Shown in pieces: positions 18,501 to 25,287 of a stretch of 64,000 nucleotides of DNA (position 1 is the first letter of the stretch; each line of letters begins with the position of its first letter). This DNA is from CAURNT01 sp963539215 (GTDB lineage: Bacteria; Fusobacteriota; Fusobacteriia; Fusobacteriales; Leptotrichiaceae). Under the pieces are notes generated by a model. It saw only the letters and a program-made list of their open reading frames with translations, was not told the origin of the DNA and made no database searches. The stretch is taken from positions 1-64,000 of the forward strand of contig CAUTJT010000005.1 of the NCBI GenBank assembly GCA_963539215.1, written 5' to 3'. The position numbers and the translations under genes were made by a program.

Positions 18501-21500
18501 CCAGATTCTTCTAAATTAGCCAAAGTTTTATCTGCTTTAGCTGTGTTTTCTGATTTAGTTGCATAAGTAGCATTTGGATCAGCTGCTAATTTATCAAGTT
18601 TATCTTTTAATGATGAATTTAAACCAATTTCAACTTTATTCCCTGAAGCCTTTGTTACAATTTCTCCTGATTTTCCATTAATCGCAAATTCTATTCCACC
18701 TTGTTTACTTAAAGCAACATTATCAGTTTTTGATGTTCCATCTCCAGTAAGTCTAATAACATTTGATGCAACTGTATTACCATTATTAATTTTAGTATTT
18801 AAATCAGAATCTAGTTTATCTGCTGTCACTGCTCCATTTTTTATTTTATCTTTTGTTATTGCATTATTAGCAATAGTTAAAGTCATAGCATCTCCACCAA
18901 TTAATCTTCCATTACCATTTGTAATAGTGATATCACTTGATGTTACATTTCCTTTATTATTTGTTCCAGCTATTTCTTTAACTTTATTTGCATCTAATCC
19001 AACAGTATATGTTGTACCATCAGCACCTGCTGTACCAGCATTAACAGTAATACCACTGTTAGCTACTGCTTCTACTTTTGATTTAGCTCCTTTTAATTGA
19101 GATAAATTAACAGCATCGTTATCATCTGTACCATTAGCCACATTAGTTATTTTCTTACTTCCAATACTTAAGTTTCCCGTATTATCAGCTGAAAGTGTTA
19201 AGTCTTGAGAGCTATTTGCACCATTATTTATTTTAAGTGTTTTAAACTTAGGATTTTCTTTTAATCCTATACTAAGTACAGGAGCAGATGCACTTCCACC
19301 TATATATGTAGAAAGATTTTCTCCTACATATCTTGAATCTCCTGAACCCCAGCTATCTGCTTGTACTTTTATTGTTGCTCCAATACTTGTAGATAACTTA
19401 TTATCTGTCAAATTAGCTGAATTTTGTGCTTGTAAAATTGGCGCAGCTCCTATTAATTGTGAATAATTAACAGCATCATTAGCTGCTGTACCATTAGCTA
19501 AATTAGTTATTTTAGCTTTTGTATCAGTATTATTTGTTGCAAGATTTAAATTTCCATTATTATCAACTGATAAAGTTAAATCTTTAGCATTATTATTCTT
19601 ATTATTTAATTTAAGCGTTTTAAACTTAGGCTCTTCTTTTATTCCTATACTAATTATAGGAGCAGATGTACTTCCACCTATATGTGTAGAAAGGTTTTCT
19701 CCTACATATCTTAAATTATCTTTCCCATTAAAATCGCCTGATTGTACTTTTATATTTGCTCCAGGAACTGTTGAAATTTTATTCCCTACTTCTGCTTCTA
19801 TTTCCGGTGCAGCAGATTTTAATTGTGCTACAGTTACAGCTTCATTATCTTCTTTCCCGTCTGCAAGTTGATTAATTCTTCTATATCCAACTGATACAAC
19901 TTTACCTTTATCAGAAAATGGTTGATTTGTTAAATATCCATTTCCTTCAGATTCCTGTGCTGTAACCCCTGATCCCAATGCAACTGAATTTTTAAATTCT
20001 GCTTTAGAACCATTTCCTATTGCTACAGAGTTTTCTCCTAATCCTTGTGCTGCAGGTCCTACTGCTACTGAGCTAATTCCTGTAGTTTTGGCTCTATCTC
20101 CTATTGCTATAGATGTTTTACTAGTTGCACTTACATTTCCTCCTATTCCTAAAGCATATTCACCTGTAGTTTGTGCTCCTTGACCTATAGCTATAGAAGA
20201 TGTTCCTGAAGCTTTAGTGTAGTCATCACCCTTTGATCCTATTGCTATAGAATTTGCAGCTTCTGAGCTTGTTCTATCTCCTATCGCTATAGAAGTGGCT
20301 CCCGTTGCACGAACATTTCCTCCTATTCCTAAAGAATATCCACCTGTAGTTTGAGCTCCTTGCCCTATTGCTACAGAAGCTGTTCCTGAAGCTTTGGTAA
20401 CATCATCTCCCTTTGAACCTATTGCTATAGAATTTGAACTTTGAGATGTTGTCATATATCCAATTGAAATAGATTTATCTGCAGTATTTGATGTTGAAGC
20501 TTTATATCCAAAAGCTAATGAATCTTTTCCACTTGCTCCATCATTATTATAATTAGTGTTAGCTAGTACATCTTTTAATGTTTTATTTCCAAATAATGGT
20601 TTTTTATTTTCTTCTTCTAGTGCTTTATCTTTTTTTGCTTTTAAATTAGATATAAATTCCTCAAATTTTTGATCTTTTTCATTTTGTGTACTTCCCACAG
20701 TCATGCTATCACTACTATATGTTCCCATATCTCCTGCAGTTGTTTTAATTAATGGATTTTTTTCTAATTCTTTTATTCTATCTTCTATTACTTTCTTTGT
20801 TGACTCTACAATTTCTTCATCTTTGAAATTTTTTCTAGCTTTCATTATTTCTAATTGCTCTTTTAAATCAACATATTCTAAATATTTAGAATTAAGTTCA
20901 ATTTTATCACTTATATCTTTAGCATCTCCCTTAGTTTTCTCAACTGAAAGATATTGTACTGAAAGATTAGAATTATATTGTTTATTTTCCAATCTATTTA
21001 CAAGTGTTTTTAATTGATCTACGTTAACTGCATCAGTTCCTCTATATCCAGGAGCTACATTAACAATTCTACGTTCAAATCCTTTTGCACCAACAGAAAT
21101 TACCCCTGTTTTCCCACTTGATGGAATTGATGTTGCTCCTTCAGGAACCCAACCTGGTTTTAAAAGATCACTGTGTAAATAGTCTGTTCTACTTTTAAAT
21201 CCTAAAGCAACTGAATTCTCTAATGATGAAACCGAATTATTCCCTATTGCCATAGCATTTTTACCAGTATGCATATAGTTTGAATTAGAAGCAACTCCTG
21301 CTCCATCATAACTTATTGATTTTGCTCCTATACCAATAGCTGCTCCGTTTTCTGCTTCTGCATAAGAATAAGAACCTAATGCAAATGAATTTTTAGAAAA
21401 TGCAAAAGAACCTCTACCTATAACAATAGAGTTATCTCCAACAGCAGCTGATTTAGTACCTATAACTATTGCATTTTTTGATAATTCATTATTTTTATTT

Positions 21501-22660
21501 AATTCATCTAAATCTTTAGAACTTATACTTACATTATCATCTGTATTTGTTTCATTTGTATTTTTTACTATACCACTTATATCATTTAACTTTATAGTAT
21601 TAGCTCTTAAATTATTTAAATACTTTTCAGCTTCATCTATACTTTTATTTTTTATATTCTTTATTCCATCAGAAATAGAAGCATTAGCATAAACTTCCGT
21701 TCCAATAGCTATAGCTCCTTCTCCAGCAGAGTTTGCATTTAACCCTACTGCCGTTCCACCTTTTTTTCTTATTTGAGAATCATTCCCTATCGCTAAAGCT
21801 TGATCTGCAAAGTTTCTTGTCAAATTACCTATAGCTATTGAGCCTGTTCCCTCAGCACGTGATTGAGTTCCTAGAGCTGTTGCTCCTTTACCAAGAGCAT
21901 AAGCCATAGTACCTAAAGATGTAGATCCTTCTTTATATGCAACAGTTCTTGATCCTATAGATATAGACCCTTCACCACCCGCAACATTAGGTGAATATAT
22001 ACTCCCTGAATTATATGATCCAATTTTATCATATAATCTTTTGAAATAAGTATTATAATCATAAGTAGTAACTGGATCTTTATATGATGCAATATCATCT
22101 CCACCTATTGCTATTGATGACCCTCCAATTGAATATGTATCACTCCCTATTGCCACAGATTGTGATGTTGAAGTAGCAAAATCTCCTATTGCGATTGATT
22201 GTCCTCCATTTCCAGTTCTACCTAATTCATAAGGATTATTAGAAATTTTTACATTTCCAAGAGCAATTATACCTTTATTAAAATTAGTAGCAAATCTACC
22301 GTTTATTGTTAAAGTACTAGGAGCTTCAATATTAACAGTTGCTTTATAACCAAGTACAACCGAATCACCTAATGGAACATTAATATTATTTGAGTTCGCT
22401 ATTATTACAGATCCAATTAATGCTTTATCTCTATTATTTCCAGATGCTATAAATCTCCCATCTCCATCAAAATTAACATAATATTTCACTTGATCATTTT
22501 CTACCCATGCAGCCCTCAAATCTAAACTTAATCCAAAAAATCCAGCAATCCCTAACATTAAATATGTTATTACTGTTTTTTGATTAATACTTACCTTATT
22601 CTTTAAACTTGTTTTAAGCCATCTTTTTAACTCTTGTAATTTTATATTTTTATTATTCAT
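12515..22660 (-). CDS. Giant YadA-type trimeric autotransporter adhesin
   Basis: 3381 residues. The long N-terminal export signal (about residues 1-50) has an extended basic n-region and a hydrophobic core ITYLMLGIAGFFGLSL. YadA-type head repeats (SIAIG, SVAIG, TALG) fill roughly 80-535 and 715-935, each followed by a neck (TDAVNVDQLKTL; NEAVTVAQLKSA). A very long stalk follows, with collagen-like G-x-x stretches such as DGRDGKDGTSG. The YadA anchor (HKALVGVANAVAMANLPQV ... ALGAGIGYQF) ends near residue 3289. A further 92 residues of charged heptad-like sequence follow, which is unusual. Three sets of internal duplications are listed separately. Secreted to the outer membrane as a trimer; adhesion is inferred. 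Second gene after a small exported protein. Confidence 0.95.
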   Translation of the reverse strand: MNNKNIKLQELKRWLKTSLKNKVSINQKTVITYLMLGIAGFFGLSLDLRAAWVENDQVKYYVNFDGDGRFIASGNNRDKALIGSVIIANSNNINVPLGDSVVLGYKATVNIEAPSTLTINGRFATNFNKGIIALGNVKISNNPYELGRTGNGGQSIAIGDFATSTSQSVAIGSDTYSIGGSSIAIGGDDIASYKDPVTTYDYNTYFKRLYDKIGSYNSGSIYSPNVAGGEGSISIGSRTVAYKEGSTSLGTMAYALGKGATALGTQSRAEGTGSIAIGNLTRNFADQALAIGNDSQIRKKGGTAVGLNANSAGEGAIAIGTEVYANASISDGIKNIKNKSIDEAEKYLNNLRANTIKLNDISGIVKNTNETNTDDNVSISSKDLDELNKNNELSKNAIVIGTKSAAVGDNSIVIGRGSFAFSKNSFALGSYSYAEAENGAAIGIGAKSISYDGAGVASNSNYMHTGKNAMAIGNNSVSSLENSVALGFKSRTDYLHSDLLKPGWVPEGATSIPSSGKTGVISVGAKGFERRIVNVAPGYRGTDAVNVDQLKTLVNRLENKQYNSNLSVQYLSVEKTKGDAKDISDKIELNSKYLEYVDLKEQLEIMKARKNFKDEEIVESTKKVIEDRIKELEKNPLIKTTAGDMGTYSSDSMTVGSTQNEKDQKFEEFISNLKAKKDKALEEENKKPLFGNKTLKDVLANTNYNNDGASGKDSLAFGYKASTSNTADKSISIGYMTTSQSSNSIAIGSKGDDVTKASGTASVAIGQGAQTTGGYSLGIGGNVRATGATSIAIGDRTSSEAANSIAIGSKGDDYTKASGTSSIAIGQGAQTTGEYALGIGGNVSATSKTSIAIGDRAKTTGISSVAVGPAAQGLGENSVAIGNGSKAEFKNSVALGSGVTAQESEGNGYLTNQPFSDKGKVVSVGYRRINQLADGKEDNEAVTVAQLKSAAPEIEAEVGNKISTVPGANIKVQSGDFNGKDNLRYVGENLSTHIGGSTSAPIISIGIKEEPKFKTLKLNNKNNNAKDLTLSVDNNGNLNLATNNTDTKAKITNLANGTAANDAVNYSQLIGAAPILQAQNSANLTDNKLSTSIGATIKVQADSWGSGDSRYVGENLSTYIGGSASAPVLSIGLKENPKFKTLKINNGANSSQDLTLSADNTGNLSIGSKKITNVANGTDDNDAVNLSQLKGAKSKVEAVANSGITVNAGTAGADGTTYTVGLDANKVKEIAGTNNKGNVTSSDITITNGNGRLIGGDAMTLTIANNAITKDKIKNGAVTADKLDSDLNTKINNGNTVASNVIRLTGDGTSKTDNVALSKQGGIEFAINGKSGEIVTKASGNKVEIGLNSSLKDKLDKLAADPNATYATKSENTAKADKTLANLEESGKNVIKDEAGKAVKVTAGTGTKVETSIDNHITTYKVSLGEEVSNKIDGALSKTEASNTYVTKTDVVDTKIKYTANTNTSKKEIKLSEGFDFKDGTNTTAEVEDNGVVKFNLKSDLTGITSISAGDNKAKLTLGDNDITVNSKKITGLTDAELNENSTDAVTGKQLNTTNTNVTNLTSKVDGISNNITTLTNGGIKFKGNDDGEVTTALGSKLNLVGEGTVAGETASDNIKVEKGDSTDTLTFKLSKDLKNLKSIELKNGDKSSTLTLNDTGDVTIGGNTIVTSNNIGTQTIGYKAGTETTIKTTTLTSGLHFKSEGTNLSVKSEDGGVVTYSLKETNSINKTAGTTGNSENKLTTEKAVVDYVKNEISGVNTNVGNVSLTLSKDGTEESSKINLKDDKLTVKGENGIDVSIANKAITVKIDDDTKSKIDGALSKTEASNTYVTKTDVVDTKIKYTANTNTSKKEIKLSEGFDFKDGTNTTAEVEDNGVVKFNLKSDLTGITSISAGDNKAKLTLGDNDITVNSKKITGLTDAELNENSTDAVTGKQLNTTNTNVTNLTSKVDGISNNITTLTNGGIKFKGNDDGEVTTALGSKLNLVGEGTVAGETASDNIKVEKGDSTDTLTFKLSKDLKNLKSIELKNGDKSSTLTLNDTGDVTIGGNTIVTSNNIGTQTIGYKAGTETTIKTTTLTSGLHFKSEGTNLSVKSEDGGVVTYSLKETNSINKTAGTTGNSENKLTTEKAVVDYVKNEISGVNTNVGNVSLTLSKDGTEESSKINLKDDKLTVKGENGIDVSIADKAVTLKLSQTVKDKLDNISSKSDGRDGKDGTSGTHGLTAKDGLNGKDLTSKVNALRNGEAGSVVFTNDKGERVIKGNDGKYYKPEDLEENGTPKQGKEGISNPELRLVNADGSTTKATTLSNIASALGAERTENTAVTPEKAQEAVKKLLEKTTGLDKAVNLADLQALAQAGLDFSGNDGSTHRALGTTLSIKGKSDVTSYDTDYTSDNVATKVTEGNVEIGFKKSPTFENVTATGKVTTPELVLKGKDNAPDVTLKADSGKVKVNDKEIATKDDLTTAISNKIKLTGDANTSTSEVALNKEGGISFGIKGTDGIETTASGTDVTLKLSKTITDKLDNISSKSDGRDGKDGTSGTHGLTAKDGLNGKDLTSKVNALRNGEAGSVVFTNDKGERVIKGNDGKYYKPEDLEENGTPKQGKEGISNPELRLVNADGSTTKATTLSNIASALGAERTENTAVTPEKAQEAVKKLLEKTTGLDKAVNLADLQALAQAGLDFSGNDGSTHRALGTTLNIAGQGTKSTGFVGAEGNINVVASEATADKVAKLEIQLAKALKNIESIQNGETKVTLGENGVSVSGKDGGSISVNGKDGKPGVTINGGNGKDGSINFAKDGDKGTGSITGLKDPDGKDKTAAATVNYVTNQIEGAKNDIANNIKNIVDGGMTYKGNSGEDVKVKLNEVLNIKGEGDYKGDKSASGNIAVVGKTDKTLEIKLNKNLNNIESIQNGETKVTLGENGVSVSGKDGGSISVNGKDGKPGVTINGGNGKDGSINFAKDGDKGTGSITGLKDPDGSDKTAVTTVNYVTNAINNATNSLTDKGLNFEGNDGNAVTKKLGETLSIKGEGTVTGNTATNNIKVSKDTTGKSTGLVVGLAEKLTGMTGFETKEEDGKKVSINKDGITFAKNGENGTGVITGLKDSTDKTSAVTRGAYDKFVKEIESKLDKSGSIKYSADKGTSTVALDKGMTFNGDGNITTEAKDNGIVEFKLNKNITLGSKGDLGTIKGIKTIEGDPTSVATVDYVESKVGDSVKVSHKALVGVANAVAMANLPQVNSIGNNRHVVSAAYGNYEGQNALALGISGINKERTFIYRGSASLNTNGKIALGAGIGYQFGKDDHDEIQNDASIKVLKEEIAALKDKDSKNTNVISELKELMKKKDVENDYKTYRLEEENKAIKSYIEELRKENEKTREELNKLLDAFKSKK
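13752..13957 (-). repeat. 206-bp repeat in adhesin stalk, copy 2
   Basis: Appears identical to 14241-14446 at an offset of 489 bp (163 codons). It encodes the GKDGGSISVNGKDGKPG collagen-like block and the GTGSITGLKDPDG stalk motif. Confidence 0.9.
14241..14446 (-). repeat. 206-bp repeat in adhesin stalk, copy 1
   Basis: Partner of 13752-13957; the N-terminal copy at about residues 2738-2807. Confidence 0.9.
14589..15119 (-). repeat. 531-bp repeat in adhesin stalk, copy 2
   Basis: Appears identical to 15552-16082 at an offset of 963 bp (321 codons). It encodes NISSKSDGRDGKDGTSG through GSTHRALGTTL, about 177 residues. Confidence 0.92.
15552..16082 (-). repeat. 531-bp repeat in adhesin stalk, copy 1
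   Basis: Partner of 14589-15119; about residues 2193-2370. Confidence 0.92.
16121..17224 (-). repeat. 1.1-kb tandem repeat in adhesin stalk, copy 2
   Basis: Appears identical to 17267-18370 with a period of 1146 bp (382 codons). Begins at KIDGALSKTEASNTYV and ends at GENGIDVSIA. Confidence 0.92.
17267..18370 (-). repeat. 1.1-kb tandem repeat in adhesin stalk, copy 1
   Basis: Partner of 16121-17224; about residues 1430-1798. The lack of visible synonymous change suggests a recent duplication or gene conversion. Confidence 0.92.
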
Positions 22661-22672
22661 CTATACCCCTCT

Positions 22673-23203
22673 CTACTTCAATTTATATGCTTTTATATAT
22701 AATTTATTATTTTGTGTATAATTTTTTATGAAAGTATCAACTAACGCCTCTTCTAATTCTTCTTTATTTAAATCAAGTACTTTAACTTTAATATTACTAT
22801 ACTTTTCTAAATTAATTCCTAATTCTTTATATTTCTCAATAGTCCTATTTTCTATATATGGTATTTTATAGTCCTTTGAAGCTAAAAATATAGTTATATC
22901 ATTTGAAGCTTTAGTTAATTTATTTAAATCATTTTTTAATAATCTTACATCAGGTAATAATAATATCAAACTTTTTGAAATGTTAATATCAGTTTGATTA
23001 AATATACCTATGATTTCATCTGCAGAAAATAAATCAGCTGAAACTTCATAACTTATAGACCTTCTACCATTTTTTATATTATTTATAAATTCTAATACTT
23101 CTAGTTTAGTAGTAACTTTTTGATTAAAAATTCTTGAATCAAAATTATCTACTGAATAAGTAATAAAAGAAAGCATAAATAACATCATAAATACTTTTTT
23201 CAC
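22673..23203 (-). CDS. Small exported protein upstream of the adhesin
   Basis: 176 residues from a GTG at 23203, preceded by GGAGGG; a longer frame to 23257 would run into the promoter. An export signal is clear (MKKVFMMLFMLSFITYS), with no lipobox. The mature part is mixed alpha/beta in character (SLILLLPDVRLLKNDLNK, DITIFLASKDYKIPYIE) and has no Cys. I do not recognise the family. Only 12 bp separate it from the adhesin start and it carries the only promoter, so the two are co-transcribed. A periplasmic helper for adhesin export or assembly is possible, but that is inference from position only. Confidence 0.75.
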   Translation of the reverse strand: MKKVFMMLFMLSFITYSVDNFDSRIFNQKVTTKLEVLEFINNIKNGRRSISYEVSADLFSADEIIGIFNQTDINISKSLILLLPDVRLLKNDLNKLTKASNDITIFLASKDYKIPYIENRTIEKYKELGINLEKYSNIKVKVLDLNKEELEEALVDTFIKNYTQNNKLYIKAYKLK

Positions 23204-23236
23204 AAATACCCTCCAAATTTTATATTTTCGTATAAT

Positions 23237-23265
23237 ATTATATAATAAATAGAGCATTTTTTCAA
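23237..23265 (-). promoter_or_regulatory. Promoter of the exported protein-adhesin operon
   Basis: TTGAAA (23265-23260), 17-bp spacer, TATAAT (23242-23237). The 170 bp upstream is almost pure A/T with no gene and could act as an UP-like region. Confidence 0.75.
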
Positions 23266-23437
23266 TATTTATCCATATATTTTTAAATAAATAAAATAGT
23301 TTTTTTTAACAAAAATTTTTACAATATATTTTACATGTATATAAAATTCAATTAAAAAGCCTTATTTATCAGTATTACACTCCCTTTATCATTTAAAATC
23401 TGTATATTTTCACACATTTTTATTTCAGTATTTTAAT

Positions 23438-23465
23438 ATAAAAAAAGAACCCTTTCGGGTCCTTT
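23438..23465 (-). terminator. Terminator of rpsP
   Basis: AGGACCC-GAAA-GGGTTCT stem (23464-23447) with one G-U pair and a GNRA tetraloop, followed by a run of seven Us. Confidence 0.9.
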
Positions 23466-23490
23466 AATATACACAATATACTTTAGCAAA

Positions 23491-23757
23491 CTATTTTTTC
23501 TTTGAAGCTTCAAATTTAGCCCATATTCCTTCTTTAACTAAAATTGATTTAACAGTTTCTGTTGGTTGTGCTCCATTTGATAAGTATCTTAATACTTCTT
23601 CTTCTTTTATTTTTACTTGATTTTCAGCTACTAAAGGATTATATGTCCCAAGATAAGCTACTGCTTTACCGTCTCTTCTTCCTAAAGCTTCCATTGCTGC
23701 TATTCTATAAAAAGGCACTTTTTTTCTACCTAATCTAGTTAATCTTAATTTTAACAT
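23491..23757 (-). CDS. rpsP: 30S ribosomal protein S16
   Basis: 88 residues, normal size. It begins MLKLRLTRLGRKKVPFYRI and contains GRDGKAVAYLGTYNPL and LSNGAQPTETVKSIL, all diagnostic. It is usually followed by rimM-trmD-rplS or ffh genes. Here it stands alone with its own promoter and terminator. Confidence 0.97.
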   Translation of the reverse strand: MLKLRLTRLGRKKVPFYRIAAMEALGRRDGKAVAYLGTYNPLVAENQVKIKEEEVLRYLSNGAQPTETVKSILVKEGIWAKFEASKKK

Positions 23758-23788
23758 TATTATTCCTCCAATTTTTTTCTATACGCCT

Positions 23789-23817
23789 ATTTTACACCAT
23801 TTCATTTTCTTTGTCAA
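23789..23817 (-). promoter_or_regulatory. Promoter of rpsP
   Basis: TTGACA (23817-23812), 17-bp spacer, TAAAAT (23794-23789). Confidence 0.8.
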
Positions 23818-23832
23818 GTATTTTTTATTGAC

Positions 23833-23859
23833 AAGAAAAAAGATGCAATTTGCATCTTT
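23833..23859 (-). terminator. Terminator of the queuosine-precursor transporter gene
   Basis: Perfect 10-bp inverted repeat AAAGATGCAA / TTGCATCTTT (23839-23859), then a U-run. The gene's stop codon overlaps the stem base. Confidence 0.85.
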
Positions 23860-24602
23860 TATTGAAGTTCTTTAACCTTACCTTGATTTTTCCACATAGT
23901 TGCAATATAGACAAATGGTGTATCCATAACAGATATGAATAATTCTAAGAAATAAGTTGAAAACGCTATAACTATTAATTCACTAACAGTTACAGTCCCT
24001 GCAAATGCAAGCACAGTAAATAATGAATTATCTATAACTTGACCTACTATAGTACTTAAATTATTTCTTAACCATATATCTTTAAAATCAGGCTTCCAAG
24101 ATCTAATTACTTGATATGCCCATACGTCAAATAATTGAGATACAGCAAAAGATGCCATACTTGCAAAAGATACTCTAACAACTGATAATTCAGTAATATT
24201 CATACCAAATATAGATTTTAGAGGTCCTTGGAAAGTATCAATTTTTGCAGGTTCTACAGCTAAAGCCCAGTTCATTACTATAGTTGTAAATATCATAGTA
24301 ACAAAACCTATATAAACTAATTTTTTAGCATATTTTTTACCTTCTATTTCTGATAATATATCAGATACTAAAAATACTCCACCCAATGCAATATTACCCA
24401 TTGTTGTTGTAATACCAAAAAGATTCATTAATTTTAAAACTTGTATATTGGCAAGTATTACTGAAACAGGTATAAATATCAATAATCCAACCTTACCCCA
24501 GTATCTATAAGCTAATAATATGACAGTATAATTAAATAATAAATATCCAAGCCATATTAATTCATTTGTTCCAAATTGGAAATTTCTAAAAATGTCAAAC
24601 AT
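23859..24602 (-). CDS. Queuosine precursor transporter (YhhQ/VUT family)
   Basis: 247 residues from the ATG at 24602 (MFDIFRNFQF), preceded by CAGGAGG; the longer frame to 24677 would run through a riboswitch and is rejected. About six to seven membrane helices. The family hallmark is present as SDILSEIEGKKYAKK near the middle, and the C-terminal half has the usual NLSTIVGQVIDNSLF segment. YhhQ proteins import preQ0/preQ1 for tRNA queuosine. The preQ1-I riboswitch in its leader strongly supports this substrate. No queuosine synthesis genes occur in the window, which fits a scavenging organism. Confidence 0.92.
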   Translation of the reverse strand: MFDIFRNFQFGTNELIWLGYLLFNYTVILLAYRYWGKVGLLIFIPVSVILANIQVLKLMNLFGITTTMGNIALGGVFLVSDILSEIEGKKYAKKLVYIGFVTMIFTTIVMNWALAVEPAKIDTFQGPLKSIFGMNITELSVVRVSFASMASFAVSQLFDVWAYQVIRSWKPDFKDIWLRNNLSTIVGQVIDNSLFTVLAFAGTVTVSELIVIAFSTYFLELFISVMDTPFVYIATMWKNQGKVKELQ

Positions 24603-24617
24603 TATTCCTCCTGTAAT

Positions 24618-24646
24618 AAAAAATACGTACATAGGGACATACGTAT
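24618..24646 (-). terminator. Riboswitch terminator before the queuosine transporter gene
   Basis: ATACGTA / TACGTAT stem (24646-24640 with 24629-24623), 10-nt loop containing TGTCCC, then six Us (24623-24618), and 11 bases later the gene's GGAGG site. It lies directly after the preQ1 aptamer. Confidence 0.85.
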
Positions 24647-24647
24647 A

Positions 24648-24683
24648 TGAGTTTTTTTTATAGATGGTGTGTCCCAAACATCT
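24648..24683 (-). promoter_or_regulatory. preQ1-I riboswitch aptamer
   Basis: The transcript reads AGATG (P1), TTTGGGACACAC (loop), CATCT (P1'), AT, eight As, then CTCA. It aligns base for base through P1 and the loop with the Bacillus subtilis preQ1-I aptamer. P1 is a 5-bp AGATG/CATCT stem. The C at aptamer position 17, which pairs with preQ1, and U6 are both present. The A-rich tail is present, and the pseudoknot P2 can form as TGGG with CTCA (one G-U). GGGACA in the loop is fully complementary to TGTCCC in the terminator loop, a possible antiterminator contact that excludes P2. Confidence 0.85.
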
Positions 24684-24701
24684 TGTATTAATAACTTAGA
24701 T

Positions 24702-24730
24702 ATTGTATCAAAATATTTTATAAAAATCAA
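24702..24730 (-). promoter_or_regulatory. Promoter of the preQ1 riboswitch and transporter
   Basis: TTGATT (24730-24725), 17-bp spacer, TACAAT (24707-24702), placing the start about 10-15 nt before the aptamer. Confidence 0.7.
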
Positions 24731-24733
24731 GTT

Positions 24734-24766
24734 TAAAAAAAGCTCCGCTCCTTACGGAGTAGAGCT
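24734..24766 (-). terminator. Terminator after the PTS EIIA gene
   Basis: AGCTC / GAGCT outer stem and CTCC-GTAA-GGAG inner stem (24766-24741), followed by seven Us (24740-24734). Confidence 0.9.
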
Positions 24767-24771
24767 TCTAT

Positions 24772-25230
24772 TTATCTATTTCTTTCTAATTCTGAAATTA
24801 ACTTAATAACTCCTTCTTTAGAACTTGAATTAACTATAACATCTATATTTACTTTGTTATATAGTATAGATGAGATTTTAGCTAAAGCTTCTAAATGCCA
24901 ATTATTATGTTTCATAGGTGTTGCTATTATTACAAATAATCTTGTTTTTTCTCCATCTATAGATTCAAAATCTATACCTTCTTTTTTTATTCCTACCCCT
25001 ATTTTAAAATGTTTAATATATTCACTTCTTACATGAGGGATAGCTAAACCATTTTCTAAAGCAGTTGATCCTACATCTTCTCTTTTTAATATATCTTGAA
25101 AGAATTTTTCTTCATCAGAAATTTCTCCATTTCTAACAAGACCAACTAATTCTCTTAAAATTTCTTCTTTAGTATTTCCTTTTAATTCTGTTGATACATT
25201 ATCAACATTTAGCATTTCTGTAATTACCAT
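24772..25230 (-). CDS. PTS EIIA component, fructose/mannitol or nitrogen type
   Basis: 152 residues from the ATG at 25230, preceded by AAGGAGAGG; a GTG three codons upstream lies beside that site. A single EIIA domain (PTS EIIA type 2). The phospho-accepting histidine is in LENGLAIPHVRSEYI near residue 67, and the downstream VIIATPMKHNNWHLEALAKIS is typical. No EIIB, EIIC, HPr or EI gene is adjacent. It may therefore be regulatory (PtsN-like) or serve a permease encoded elsewhere. Single-gene unit with a terminator. Confidence 0.88.
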   Translation of the reverse strand: MVITEMLNVDNVSTELKGNTKEEILRELVGLVRNGEISDEEKFFQDILKREDVGSTALENGLAIPHVRSEYIKHFKIGVGIKKEGIDFESIDGEKTRLFVIIATPMKHNNWHLEALAKISSILYNKVNIDVIVNSSSKEGVIKLISELERNR

Positions 25231-25253
25231 TTTATTCACCTCTCCTTGAAAAT

Positions 25254-25281
25254 AATAAGGCTATCAAAAGATAACCTTATT
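25254..25281 (-). terminator. Terminator of the peptide-binding lipoprotein gene
   Basis: AATAAGGTTATC-TTTT-GATAGCCTTATT hairpin (12 bp, one G-U), with a short U-rich tail; seven bases after the stop. Confidence 0.75.
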
Positions 25282-25287
25282 TATATA

